Of a stretch of DNA of 14,294 bases, positions 1 to 7,137 are shown in pieces. Position numbers and translations under genes: made by a program. Below the pieces are notes generated by a model. That model had not been told where the DNA came from. It saw only the letters and a list, made by a program, of their open reading frames with translations, and ran no database searches. Numbering within the stretch: position 1 is the stretch's first letter; each line of letters opens with the position of its first letter. Location: the NCBI GenBank assembly GCA_019454915.1, contig JACFNM010000052.1:2248-16541 (forward strand), in the 5' to 3' direction. This DNA comes from Chitinophagaceae bacterium (GTDB lineage: Bacteria; Bacteroidota; Bacteroidia; Chitinophagales; Chitinophagaceae).

Positions 1-448
1 CTGGTTCTCCGGGCTGCGCATATTCAGGCGCCTGATTGGTGGCCGTTGCGAAACGCGCATTCCCCTGTCCGCCTCTTCCTCCTTTAATCCAAATAATCTC
101 CTGCCCATCATCCAGTATCTCGGCTTCTTTTATGCCCGTTTCTTCATCTATAGCAATCGTACCCAGCGGTACTTCAATGATGATATCTTTTCCTGCTCTT
201 CCGGTCCTGTTTTGGCCGCCGCCTCCTTCACCGTGTTCTGCCAGTACATTTTTAAAATACCGCAAGTGGAGAAGTGTCCAGAGATTTTTATTGCCTTTCA
301 AAATAATATGTCCGCCACGTCCTCCATCTCCCCCATCCGGCCCGGCCTTCGGATTATACTTGGTTCGCAAAAAATGTCTGCTGCCGGCGCCACCGTTGCC
401 GCTACGACAAAAGATTCGAATCTGATCTACAAAATTTGACTTTTCCAT
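1..448 (-). CDS. obg: GTPase Obg, N-terminal part (cut by window edge)
   Basis: Reading the minus strand from the ATG at 448 gives 149 uninterrupted codons that run off the left edge. The product starts MEKSNFVDQIRIFCRSGNGG and continues with the glycine-rich Obg fold: GPDGGDGGRGGHIIL near residues 36-50, LLHLRYFKNVLAEHGEGG near 59-76, EVPLGTIAIDEETG near 92-105, then KGGRGGQGNARFATATNQAP. These are the hallmark segments of the Obg domain (about 160 residues), so the missing part is mainly the GTPase (G) domain. Known family role: an essential, ribosome-associated GTPase in 50S maturation that links growth to (p)ppGpp. The start is supported by the usual Bacteroidota N-terminus (NFVDxxxIxxRSGxGG), by an exact -7 element at 464-471 about 15 nt upstream, and by a purine run just before the ATG. 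Its shadow on the other strand is not a gene. Confidence 0.95.
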   Translation of the reverse strand, partial: MEKSNFVDQIRIFCRSGNGGAGSRHFLRTKYNPKAGPDGGDGGRGGHIILKGNKNLWTLLHLRYFKNVLAEHGEGGGGQNRTGRAGKDIIIEVPLGTIAIDEETGIKEAEILDDGQEIIWIKGGRGGQGNARFATATNQAPEYAQPGEP

Positions 449-463
449 TCTCCCCGCTTTTGC

Positions 464-471
464 CAAAGATA
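464..471 (-). promoter_or_regulatory. Bacteroidota -7 promoter element for obg
   Basis: Read on the minus strand this is TATCTTTG, an exact match to the Bacteroidota housekeeping -7 consensus TAnnTTTG. Transcription would be expected to begin about 7 nt downstream (near 457), giving a leader of roughly 9 nt before the obg ATG at 448. I see no clean -33 TTG/TTTG at the usual spacing, so the call rests on the -7 element and its position. Confidence 0.5.
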
Positions 472-633
472 TGGTCTCGCCGGCATTCGCCACACAGTTC
501 CGGTGTCAAAGGCCCGTTTTCAAATGACTTGTTGCTGCAAACGATGGATTAATTCATTATTTTCGCATTATCATTTTCACACACAAAACAGCCTATATTC
601 GCATTCGTTTATATCTTAAAAATCCATTTTTGT

Positions 634-1491
634 ATGAAATATCTTCTACTCGGCGGCATGAGTTTTCTTTTATTAGGCGGATTGTCATCCTGTGTATCCA
701 AAAAGAAATTCCTGGAAGCTACCAATGCCATAAGCGCATTACAACAGGACAGTCTCCGGTTTGAGAAGGACCTTGACCTGCTTCGAAAGGCGCTGAAAGA
801 AGGGCAATCACAAAATGAAGCATTAAAAAAACAACTCAGCGATATCGCTTCTGCGAAAAGCCTGAGAGAAGAGGAATTAGACAAAGCAAGGCAACTGCTT
901 AGTTCTGCCGAACAGCAGTTGAGTAGCACGCAGGAACAATTGAGCAGTAAAGCACTCACTATTGAAGAACAGCAGAAACGTCTGGAAGCTCTCCAAAGAT
1001 TAATTGATCAGCAACGCAGCGTAGTCGAAAATCTCAGGAATACGATTAATAAAGCGCTGGGACAGTATAAAGCCGAAGATCTCGACGTGTATATAAAAGA
1101 CGGCAAGGTATATGTCTCCCTTCAGGAAAAACTACTGTTCAAATCCGGCAGCGCCGTTGTAGGCAAAGAAGGGCAGGAAGCATTGGGGAAAATTGCACAG
1201 GTATTGAATACCGATCCGAAGATTCAGATCGTAGTAGAAGGACATACAGACAGTATTCCCATCCGTAAAACTTTTGAAGACAACTGGGCGTTGAGTACAG
1301 CAAGAGCCGTATCCATCGTTCGCATACTGACCAAAGATTACAACGTAGACCCAACCAGGGTTATAGCCTCAGGGCACAGCTACTTTGACCCAAGAGATAC
1401 AAATGCTACACCGGAGGGAAGGGCGATGAACCGGAGAACAGAAATCATTCTGTCACCCAATCTGGACGAACTCTATCGCTTAATGCAATAG
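634..1491 (+). CDS. OmpA-family outer-membrane lipoprotein
   Basis: 285 residues. The N-terminus is a lipoprotein signal: basic start, hydrophobic run, then lipobox LSSC with the lipidated Cys at residue 20. No acidic surface-export (LES) signal follows the Cys, so a periplasm-facing anchor is likely. Residues about 25-145 are rich in Gln, Leu, Glu, Lys and Ser with heptad-like spacing and probably form a long coiled coil. The C-terminal third (about 150-275) is an OmpA peptidoglycan-binding domain: VVEGHTDSIP at 200-209, a close match to the family motif NxxLSxxRAxxVxxxL at 217-232 (Ile in place of Val), and NRRTEI at 266-271. The Asp in GHTD and an Arg in NRRTE are the positions that bind diaminopimelate in the family. 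Inferred role: tethering the outer membrane to peptidoglycan. It is divergent from obg with 185 nt between the two starts; a weak -7-like TATATTCG lies at 594-601. I cannot assign a more specific symbol. Confidence 0.9.
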   Translation: MKYLLLGGMSFLLLGGLSSCVSKKKFLEATNAISALQQDSLRFEKDLDLLRKALKEGQSQNEALKKQLSDIASAKSLREEELDKARQLLSSAEQQLSSTQEQLSSKALTIEEQQKRLEALQRLIDQQRSVVENLRNTINKALGQYKAEDLDVYIKDGKVYVSLQEKLLFKSGSAVVGKEGQEALGKIAQVLNTDPKIQIVVEGHTDSIPIRKTFEDNWALSTARAVSIVRILTKDYNVDPTRVIASGHSYFDPRDTNATPEGRAMNRRTEIILSPNLDELYRLMQ

Positions 1492-1511
1492 ATGGAGATT
1501 AGAAGAAATGA

Positions 1512-1587
1512 TGGAGCCAACTATCGGATTCGAACCGACGACCCTTTCATTACGAATGAAATGCTCTACCAGCTGAGCTAAGTTGGC
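1512..1587 (-). tRNA. tRNA-Thr (anticodon CGT)
   Basis: The minus strand folds as a complete 76-nt cloverleaf. The acceptor stem GCCAACT/AGTTGGC is perfect. The D stem is GCTC/GAGC with an AGCTGGTA loop. The anticodon stem TTTCA/TGAAA encloses the loop TTCGTAA, with anticodon CGT at 1554-1552, reading the Thr codon ACG. The variable loop is GGGTC, and the T arm GTCGG-TTCGAAT-CCGAT contains the conserved TTCGA. A T discriminator and an encoded 3' CCA (1514-1512) follow. It lies only 20 nt from the end of the convergent OmpA-family gene. No other tRNA is nearby, so it is a solitary gene with its own promoter. Confidence 0.97.
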
Positions 1588-1595
1588 AAGGGCTG

Positions 1596-1603
1596 CAAAG
1601 GTA
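1596..1603 (-). promoter_or_regulatory. Bacteroidota -7 promoter element for tRNA-Thr
   Basis: On the minus strand this reads TACCTTTG, an exact TAnnTTTG element. The predicted start, about 7 nt downstream (near 1589), is almost at the first base of the mature tRNA (1587), so the 5' leader would be only a couple of nucleotides. A TTTG lies at 1619-1616, but its 12-nt spacing is shorter than the usual 17-23 nt, so I do not rely on it as the -33 element. Confidence 0.5.
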
Positions 1604-1768
1604 TAATCTGCCCGACAAACGGCCATAAGATTATTCCATTTATTGGGAAAGATCCGGTGATTAAAACAAAGCCTCATTGAAATTAAAAACCATTTGCTTT
1701 ATCATACCAGCACCGGATAAACCCCAAACACCCCGGTAAGAATACCCAACGGCCTGATATCAATCCGA

Positions 1769-2305
1769 TTATTTCGACTTATCAAAATCAAGGACTACAC
1801 CGTTGATGCAATACCGCAAACCCGTTGGCTTGGGACCATCATCAAACACATGTCCCAGATGCGCCTTACACCTTCCACACATCACTTCCGTCCTTTCCAT
1901 TCCCGCTGAGTGATCAGGGGCATAAATGATGCTTCCTTTTGCGATCGGCTCAAAAAAACTGGGCCAACCGCAACTACTTTCAAATTTAGCATCGCTCCGG
2001 AAAAGTGCATTCCCGCAGGCTGCACAATAATAAGTTCCTGTTTCATCAAAGTTTTCGTACTTACTGCTCCAGGGACGTTCCGTTCCTTTTTGACGGGCAA
2101 TATAATACACGTTGTGAGGAAGGATATCTTTCCATTCTGCGTCAGTTAACTGCACTTTTGACTTATCGGTGCGCGAATAAATTTTATTCTTACTACTCGC
2201 ATTATTCATACTTAATGATACTTTTTCTTTGGGTGATTGTGAGAAGCTACATTGACAAAAGACCATGGGTAGCGCCATCACAGCAATAGAAATTATAGAA
2301 TGCAT
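1769..2305 (-). CDS. msrB: Peptide-methionine (R)-S-oxide reductase MsrB, exported
   Basis: 178 residues. The SelR/MsrB domain spans about 52-176. It has two zinc-binding CxxC pairs (CAAC at 94-97, CGRC at 143-146), the SCGWPSF motif at 111-117, the HLGHVFDDGP motif at 149-158, and the catalytic RYCING with Cys166. Cys112 sits about 54 residues before the catalytic Cys, where the recycling Cys lies in some MsrB enzymes. Reaction: thioredoxin-type reduction of methionine-R-sulfoxide in proteins. Residues 1-22 form a hydrophobic export signal, probably cut after CSFS, so the enzyme likely repairs oxidised envelope proteins; Cys17 and Cys19 do not sit in a convincing lipobox. A downstream tail of about 30 residues is rich in Ser, Asn and Lys and may be a linker. 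No msrA is adjacent. An exact -7 element at 2328-2335 supports this start. Confidence 0.94.
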   Translation of the reverse strand: MHSIISIAVMALPMVFCQCSFSQSPKEKVSLSMNNASSKNKIYSRTDKSKVQLTDAEWKDILPHNVYYIARQKGTERPWSSKYENFDETGTYYCAACGNALFRSDAKFESSCGWPSFFEPIAKGSIIYAPDHSAGMERTEVMCGRCKAHLGHVFDDGPKPTGLRYCINGVVLDFDKSK

Positions 2306-2327
2306 GATCTGTAGGTTTCAATAAGAG

Positions 2328-2335
2328 CAAATTTA
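2328..2335 (-). promoter_or_regulatory. Bacteroidota -7 promoter element for msrB
   Basis: On the minus strand this reads TAAATTTG, an exact TAnnTTTG element, 23 nt before the msrB ATG at 2305. Expected transcription start is near 2321, with a short leader of about 15 nt. No -33 element at canonical spacing is evident. Confidence 0.5.
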
Positions 2336-2541
2336 CGAAACAATAGCAATTGTGCTTTGAGCGCCTTTTTAGTCGGCCTGACCTAAGAAAACGCATCACG
2401 GTAATTTAGAATTGATTACTATCGCCACACTAACGATCATCTAAACCCATAAATTTCCGCTTCAGCCATCATAAACAAGCTTTCTTTATCAATAATTTGT
2501 CTCGCCGTACGTTTTGTGGACTGTTGCATAGCTTAAACCTA
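2336..2541. other. Divergent intergenic region between msrB and the GHL10 gene
   Basis: This stretch separates the msrB promoter (minus) from the GHL10-gene promoter (plus). I see no RNA gene, repeat or recognised protein here. The only coding-like object is a 30-codon minus-strand frame, ATG at 2529 to TGA at 2437, with a charged product (MQQSTKRTARQIID at its start) and no match I recognise. It could be a small gene, a gene remnant or chance. Confidence 0.3.
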
Positions 2542-2549
2542 TATTTTTG
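2542..2549 (+). promoter_or_regulatory. Bacteroidota -7 promoter element for the GHL10 gene
   Basis: TATTTTTG is an exact TAnnTTTG element. Transcription would start near 2556, giving a leader of about 50 nt to the ATG at 2606. The GTG that would give the longest reading frame (2549-2551) overlaps this element and lies upstream of the expected transcript start, which argues against it as a start codon. TTG at 2524-2526 and TTTG at 2513-2516 flank the ideal -33 distance without matching it. Confidence 0.55.
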
Positions 2550-2605
2550 TGGGACAAACTTCTACAGGAAGTGAAACCTTTATAATATTTTACTTTTATA
2601 TATCC

Positions 2606-4156
2606 ATGAAAATATCGCTTACCTTATGGCTGGTCGTTTTTTCGACTACGTTTTCTTTAGCACAGCCTAAATACGAGTTTCGAGCTGCCTGGATTGCCAC
2701 GGTGGCTAATATTGATTGGCCCACCAAAGGCAATTACCAATCTGAAAGTCAGAAAGCGGAATACAGGAAGCTGCTGGATATGCTTGTACAAAACGGGATG
2801 AACGCTGTAATTGTTCAGGTACGGCCGGCTGCAGATGCGTTTTATCCTTCTCCTTACGAGCCTTGGAGCGAGTGGCTCACCGGTAAACAGGGGCGGGCGC
2901 CGGAACCTTACTATGACCCGTTGAAATTTATGATCGAGGAAGCACATAAACGAGGACTGGAGTTTCACGCCTGGTGTAATCCTTATCGCGCGGAGTTTCA
3001 AATTGGAAAATCTTCCATATCTCCAACCCATATCACAAAAACTCACCCTGAATGGTTCGTGGCTTATGGCGGTAAACGATACTTTGATCCGGGAAACAAG
3101 CAGGCGCAGGATTTTGTAGTAAATGTTATTCGTGACATTGTGAAACGGTACGATGTAGACGCCCTCCATTTTGATGATTATTTCTATCCCTATAGAATAG
3201 CAGGGCTTGAGTTTCCGGACGACAAAACCTATAAAGCATACGGAGAAGGAATGGAGAGGAGTGACTGGCGCAGAAGTAATGTGGATTCCATTATCGTCAA
3301 ACTGCACAATGGCATCCGCGAGGAAAATCCCCATTGCAAGTTCGGCATCAGTCCGTTCGGCGTCTGGAGAAATAAAGACCTGGATAGTCTCGGCAGTGAT
3401 ACCAAAGCGGGCCAGACAAATTATGACGATCTTTATGCCGATATTCTTTTATGGCTAAAAGAGGGATACATTGACTACGTGGTACCACAACTGTATTGGG
3501 AACACGGACATCGTGCTGCGCCTTATGAAGTATTGGTGGACTGGTGGAGTCAGCACAGCTATGGGAAACATTGTTATGTTGGCTTAGGGATTTATAAGGC
3601 CGGAAGCAATGCGCGTTGGCGCGACAGGAACATCATCCCGTTACAAATTCAAGATGCCCGTTCTTTCGCAACTATCCAGGGACAGGTATATTTTAGCAGT
3701 AAATCATTTGTGAGAAATCCAAACGGCTGGAGCGATAGTCTCAGGCTGCATTATTATAAACATCCCGCCCTGATTCCTCCCATGCCTTGGATTGACAGCG
3801 TCCCTCCGGTTCCGCCGGTAGTCAATAGTATCAGTATCCACGGGAAGAATCCGCAACAGCAGTTGCAAATAAATGCAAGGTACGTGGATACGGAGAAACG
3901 CCTTCGTCAGTTTGCCATCTATAGTTTTTCTTCTATTGAAGATACGGATATTTCAAATAAAGCGCCTGTTAAACTGATACCCGCCACTTCCGATTCTTTA
4001 CGCTATGTGCTGGCACTGTCTCTCCTGCCGCAGGAGGGGAATGAACTGTATATAGGAATTTCCGCCGTGGACATTAACAATGTGGAGAGTGAAATCGGCC
4101 TATTGCAAAAGTTAGAGAGAACAAACGAACGGGCTCCCTGGGAATTGGTGAAATAG
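2606..4156 (+). CDS. GHL10-family glycoside hydrolase, exported (YngK/DigH-like)
   Basis: 516 residues from the ATG at 2606. That start gives a clean Sec signal peptide (MKISLTLWLVVFSTTFSLA, cut before Gln20); the longer frame from GTG 2549 buries it behind 19 residues and overlaps the promoter. The GHL10/DUF187 domain (PF02638) covers about 24-335. Its landmarks are RAAWIATVANIDWP at 26-39, QVRPAADAFYPS at 71-82, YDPLKFMIEEAHKRGLEFHAW at 103-123, the acidic DALHFDDYFYP at 185-195, GISPFGVWRNK at 247-257 and VPQLYWEHG at 293-301. The Asp pair in HFDDYF is the likeliest catalytic or binding acid site. Residues about 400-500 look like a beta-sandwich (Fn3-like) accessory domain. In this family E. 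coli DigH (YddW) cleaves peptidoglycan glycan strands lacking stem peptides, so a cell-wall substrate is plausible. Another polysaccharide cannot be excluded. Confidence 0.9.
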   Translation: MKISLTLWLVVFSTTFSLAQPKYEFRAAWIATVANIDWPTKGNYQSESQKAEYRKLLDMLVQNGMNAVIVQVRPAADAFYPSPYEPWSEWLTGKQGRAPEPYYDPLKFMIEEAHKRGLEFHAWCNPYRAEFQIGKSSISPTHITKTHPEWFVAYGGKRYFDPGNKQAQDFVVNVIRDIVKRYDVDALHFDDYFYPYRIAGLEFPDDKTYKAYGEGMERSDWRRSNVDSIIVKLHNGIREENPHCKFGISPFGVWRNKDLDSLGSDTKAGQTNYDDLYADILLWLKEGYIDYVVPQLYWEHGHRAAPYEVLVDWWSQHSYGKHCYVGLGIYKAGSNARWRDRNIIPLQIQDARSFATIQGQVYFSSKSFVRNPNGWSDSLRLHYYKHPALIPPMPWIDSVPPVPPVVNSISIHGKNPQQQLQINARYVDTEKRLRQFAIYSFSSIEDTDISNKAPVKLIPATSDSLRYVLALSLLPQEGNELYIGISAVDINNVESEIGLLQKLERTNERAPWELVK

Positions 4157-4180
4157 GGCTACATGTACGTACAAAAAAGT

Positions 4181-6193
4181 CTAATTAACAAAATTCCAAA
4201 AAATACCAGCCTTAAAAAGTAATCCCTCGTAAGGGTATAAAGGAGCGGCAAAATTATTATTGGTAAATGTATAGGTACTGAAGTCAATGGTATTCAGATT
4301 TTCTAACCGAACAAAGGCGCTAAAACTTCTGATTCGGAAATGAACAAAAGCCGCAATATCCGGAAGATTGGCAATCCGGATGCTGTCCTGTGGAAAAAAC
4401 TGTCCGGTCACCAGAGAATAGTTATCTGCATAATAGGGGGTATTATACCTTGAATCCAATCCAAGAGCGATGTTTAAGTTTTTGAAGAACTGCCCCTGAA
4501 ACACGAGCCGGTTGCGCATATATACCAATGGAAGATTAACAGGCGTATTGCCGGCGGTCTTTTGCAAAACCAGATCGGCATACCAGTGCCAGTATTTACT
4601 CAACCTGAAATCCTTGCTTCCTTTTATCAATAATACATTAAACGGCGAGGACTGTTGTTCGGCTTCATAAAAGCTTTTGAAGTATGCGTAGTTATTGATT
4701 AGATGATAATGACCGCTCAGTTCCATTCGTAAAGAAGGTATGGAAACCGTTCCGAACAGACGGGTAATATTTTCCTTGTTCATTCCGCCTGCCGGCAATG
4801 ATACGGGGAAATTACCGGGTCTGCTCAAAAGATAGGATGGCGTTCGATTGGCATTTTCAAATCCCAACCGCAATGAACCCAGTTTGGTCCCTAACGATCT
4901 TTCCAAACTTATAAATGCCCTGTAATCTCCCGCATTGAATCCGGTCGTGTATAGATGAGCGAAAGCGCCTATATCCCATTTTTTATTCCCGGTTCGGTTT
5001 CTATATTCCCCATGAAGAAAAACATTGTATAATGTATTGTGCGTAGGATCGCCTTTATTCAGCGACAGGTTTTGAACGGTGGCACCCAGCTTCAGGAACT
5101 GCTGCTGGTTCCTGATATCGGGGAACTGATAAACGGATAAGTCATTTACCAATTCCTTCCAGACATCCTTATAGAAAATCGTGTCCTGCGGATCAACTGA
5201 AATATCATAATTCTTTTGATAAAAGATACTGTCGGGAGAAATGTCCTGAAACAGGTATTTATAGGTATTATACTCAATGGTATGTTCGAACCTGAATCTC
5301 GGATAGTAGAAGCGAATCACGCTCGAGTCGGTGACCAGGGAATCTTTCTTTCCCAAATCATACTGTTGCCGGACCAGCAAATTCAGAAAGTTATATTTGT
5401 TCCCGGTTTTTAGTTGCGTATTAAACGGGTCACGGCTATAAACCGCTAGTCCGCCGGTATTGATCGGCACGTTGAAACGATCATTATAGGTGCCGGACTT
5501 GTCAAGCAGAAAACTATCGCTCACGATCCCTCCGTTTTCGGCGGATTGAAGACCGTTTGTCAGGGCGATAAAATAGATTCCATACCTCTTCTTAGGCGAC
5601 TGATAATAAGTATTAAACCGGAGATTAGAATGATTGGTGCTCTGACTTCGAAAGAAACCAGGAGAGTTGATCAGCCTGAATTGGAAAGCAAAATTCCAGT
5701 TAGTCCGTATGTTTTGAGTATGCAAAACATGAATAAACTGCTCCGCTCCGCTGCCAATCAGATAATTTAATTCAGTAAAAGGCCGGGTAGTATTATAAAA
5801 CCGGGTTTGCTCAACCGTAAACGCATAGGGGTCAAAGGCGTGAAAACCGACATCCCATCCCGGCTTTGAGTTGGGATTAAACAGCAGGGAGGTGGTGGCC
5901 GTACCATTATTGCCCAACCAGACGTATTCAGGTTTCAGGGGAATCTTGAGATAAAAATCCAGCAGAGAAGAATCAAAATTGTAGGACCTTACGGAATCAA
6001 TATATTTAAACCGGATACTTACCGAATCTTCAAACGGATCCCGGTGTTCAAACTTTATAGAATCTGCTCCCCCGCCTGCTCGTCCGCCCATACCTCCAAG
6101 ATTACCCAAACGGCCCGGTAAGCGTTGGGATAAGGTCGGCAGCACACACCCCATCAAAAAAAACAGTAACAGATATGTGGTTTTTCTATTCAA
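4181..6193 (-). CDS. Putative outer-membrane porin (Porin_10-type)
   Basis: 670 residues. A Sec signal peptide (MNRKTTYLLLFFLMGCVLPTLS) is followed by a short Gly/Arg/Leu-rich stretch at about 24-43 and then a long region of alternating aromatic and polar residues typical of beta-barrel strands, ending in FWNFVN. The organisation matches the Bacteroidota 'putative porin' family (PF14121), recognisable from the PLKPEYVWLGNNGTATTSLLF region near 86-106 and the PGWDVGFHAFDPY region near 112-124. Inferred role: a beta-barrel in the outer membrane; substrate unknown. The start codon is TTG at 6193. The first in-frame ATG (residue 14) would destroy the signal peptide, so I keep TTG. A weak -7-like TATTTTCG at 6226-6219 could serve it, or it could be read through from the phosphorylase gene 68 nt upstream. 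Its 3' end converges on the GHL10 gene with a 24-nt gap. Confidence 0.87.
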   Translation of the reverse strand: MNRKTTYLLLFFLMGCVLPTLSQRLPGRLGNLGGMGGRAGGGADSIKFEHRDPFEDSVSIRFKYIDSVRSYNFDSSLLDFYLKIPLKPEYVWLGNNGTATTSLLFNPNSKPGWDVGFHAFDPYAFTVEQTRFYNTTRPFTELNYLIGSGAEQFIHVLHTQNIRTNWNFAFQFRLINSPGFFRSQSTNHSNLRFNTYYQSPKKRYGIYFIALTNGLQSAENGGIVSDSFLLDKSGTYNDRFNVPINTGGLAVYSRDPFNTQLKTGNKYNFLNLLVRQQYDLGKKDSLVTDSSVIRFYYPRFRFEHTIEYNTYKYLFQDISPDSIFYQKNYDISVDPQDTIFYKDVWKELVNDLSVYQFPDIRNQQQFLKLGATVQNLSLNKGDPTHNTLYNVFLHGEYRNRTGNKKWDIGAFAHLYTTGFNAGDYRAFISLERSLGTKLGSLRLGFENANRTPSYLLSRPGNFPVSLPAGGMNKENITRLFGTVSIPSLRMELSGHYHLINNYAYFKSFYEAEQQSSPFNVLLIKGSKDFRLSKYWHWYADLVLQKTAGNTPVNLPLVYMRNRLVFQGQFFKNLNIALGLDSRYNTPYYADNYSLVTGQFFPQDSIRIANLPDIAAFVHFRIRSFSAFVRLENLNTIDFSTYTFTNNNFAAPLYPYEGLLFKAGIFWNFVN

Positions 6194-6261
6194 TACAGTT
6201 GGCTTTAACCTCTCCCGGCGAAAATACCTGAAATCACTCCATTTCCTTTTTAAAAAAATGA

Positions 6262-7086
6262 TTATCCGATAGCTTTAACTAACTCTTTAAACAAAGCCGT
6301 TATTTTGGGTTCAGCTTCCTTTGCCTTTTCCAACACTTCCTCGTGTGTGATAGTATTCGTTACTTCCGGGAGTCCTAAGTCGGTGATAACGCTTATTCCA
6401 AAAACCCTGAGACCCGCATGAACTGCTGCAATCACCTCCTGGATGGTACTCATTCCTACCGCATCACCTCCCAACAGCCGTATCATTTTATACTCGGCGC
6501 GGGTTTCAAAAGAAGGGCCGGTTACACCAAAATAGATCCCTTCCCTTAACGGAATATTCAGGCGATCCGCTATATCCTTTGCTTTTTCAATTAGCTTTTG
6601 GTTATAGGGCGCCGTCATATCGGGAAACCGGATTCCAAAAGCGGGTTCATTCTTTCCTACCAGGGGATTGAGGGTCGCCAGGCTTATATGATCGGTAATA
6701 ATCATCAGATCCCCAACAGCAAAAGCAGGATTAACTCCACCGGCGGCATTGCTGATGAGTAACGTATGGACACCCAGCAATTTCAATACCCTGACGGGAA
6801 ATGCCACCTCAGCCGGAGAATACCCTTCGTATATATGTAAACGCCCGGACATCACCACAACCTGCTTTGAACCTAACTGGCCGAATATGAGTTTACCATC
6901 GTGGCCTTCTACCGTAGAAGTTGGGAAAAAAGGAATCTCAGCGTACCGGATGGTGTTGGCAATCGTCATTTCATTTATAAGATTACCCAATCCGCTTCCT
7001 AATATAATTCCTGTCTCTACGGGCTTATCGTACTGACTCTTGATATAATTAACCGCTTCTCTTATTGCTTCCGGAACAGGATGCAT
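6262..7086 (-). CDS. Purine-nucleoside phosphorylase (trimeric class)
   Basis: 274 residues from the ATG at 7086. A longer frame to 7137 exists, but it would start upstream of the promoter (-7 element 7104-7111). PNP/MTAP family (EC 2.4.2.1): phosphorolysis of purine nucleosides to free base and ribose-1-phosphate, a cytosolic salvage step. Motifs in order: phosphate-loop GSGLGNL at 30-36; VEGHDGKL at 59-66; GRLHIYEGY at 81-89; SNAAGG at 112-117; GPSFETRAE at 190-198, whose Glu194 matches the base-binding Glu201 of human PNP; VGMSTIQE at 210-217; HEEVL with His248 matching human His257. At the position of human Asn243 there is Asp236 (SVITD), as in methylthioadenosine phosphorylases. Substrate range is therefore less certain than the family. 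Length is normal for the trimeric class. Confidence 0.93.
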   Translation of the reverse strand: MHPVPEAIREAVNYIKSQYDKPVETGIILGSGLGNLINEMTIANTIRYAEIPFFPTSTVEGHDGKLIFGQLGSKQVVVMSGRLHIYEGYSPAEVAFPVRVLKLLGVHTLLISNAAGGVNPAFAVGDLMIITDHISLATLNPLVGKNEPAFGIRFPDMTAPYNQKLIEKAKDIADRLNIPLREGIYFGVTGPSFETRAEYKMIRLLGGDAVGMSTIQEVIAAVHAGLRVFGISVITDLGLPEVTNTITHEEVLEKAKEAEPKITALFKELVKAIG

Positions 7087-7103
7087 AATGCATTTTTTTG
7101 CGG

Positions 7104-7111
7104 CAAAGATA
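7104..7111 (-). promoter_or_regulatory. Promoter of purine-nucleoside phosphorylase
   Basis: On the minus strand TATCTTTG is an exact TAnnTTTG -7 element. A TTTG at 7138-7135 lies 23 nt upstream, the long end of the accepted -33 spacing. Expected transcription start is near 7097, leaving about 10 nt before the ATG at 7086. This fixes the start codon choice for the phosphorylase. Confidence 0.6.
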
Positions 7112-7137
7112 AGGAGGGTGGCATTGAATAGGGGCAA

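Noticed and set aside
36..439. Plus-strand open frames at the left edge
   Set aside because: They are antisense shadows of the Obg N-terminal domain, whose minus-strand translation matches the family residue by residue; the shadow proteins are Pro/Ser-rich and unlike anything recognised.
1690..1768. Short minus-strand frame overlapping the msrB 3' end (product ending PLGILTGVFGVYPVLV)
   Set aside because: No start codon context or promoter, and it overlaps msrB; most likely chance. A weak ACCGG/CCGGT pair here is also not a convincing terminator.
2549..2605. GTG start giving a 535-residue GHL10 protein
   Set aside because: The GTG overlaps the -7 promoter element and would precede the transcript start; the extra 19 residues bury a good signal peptide that begins at the ATG at 2606.
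7087..7137. 17-residue N-terminal extension of the phosphorylase
   Set aside because: It lies across the promoter (-7 element 7104-7111); the family homology begins just after the ATG at 7086.
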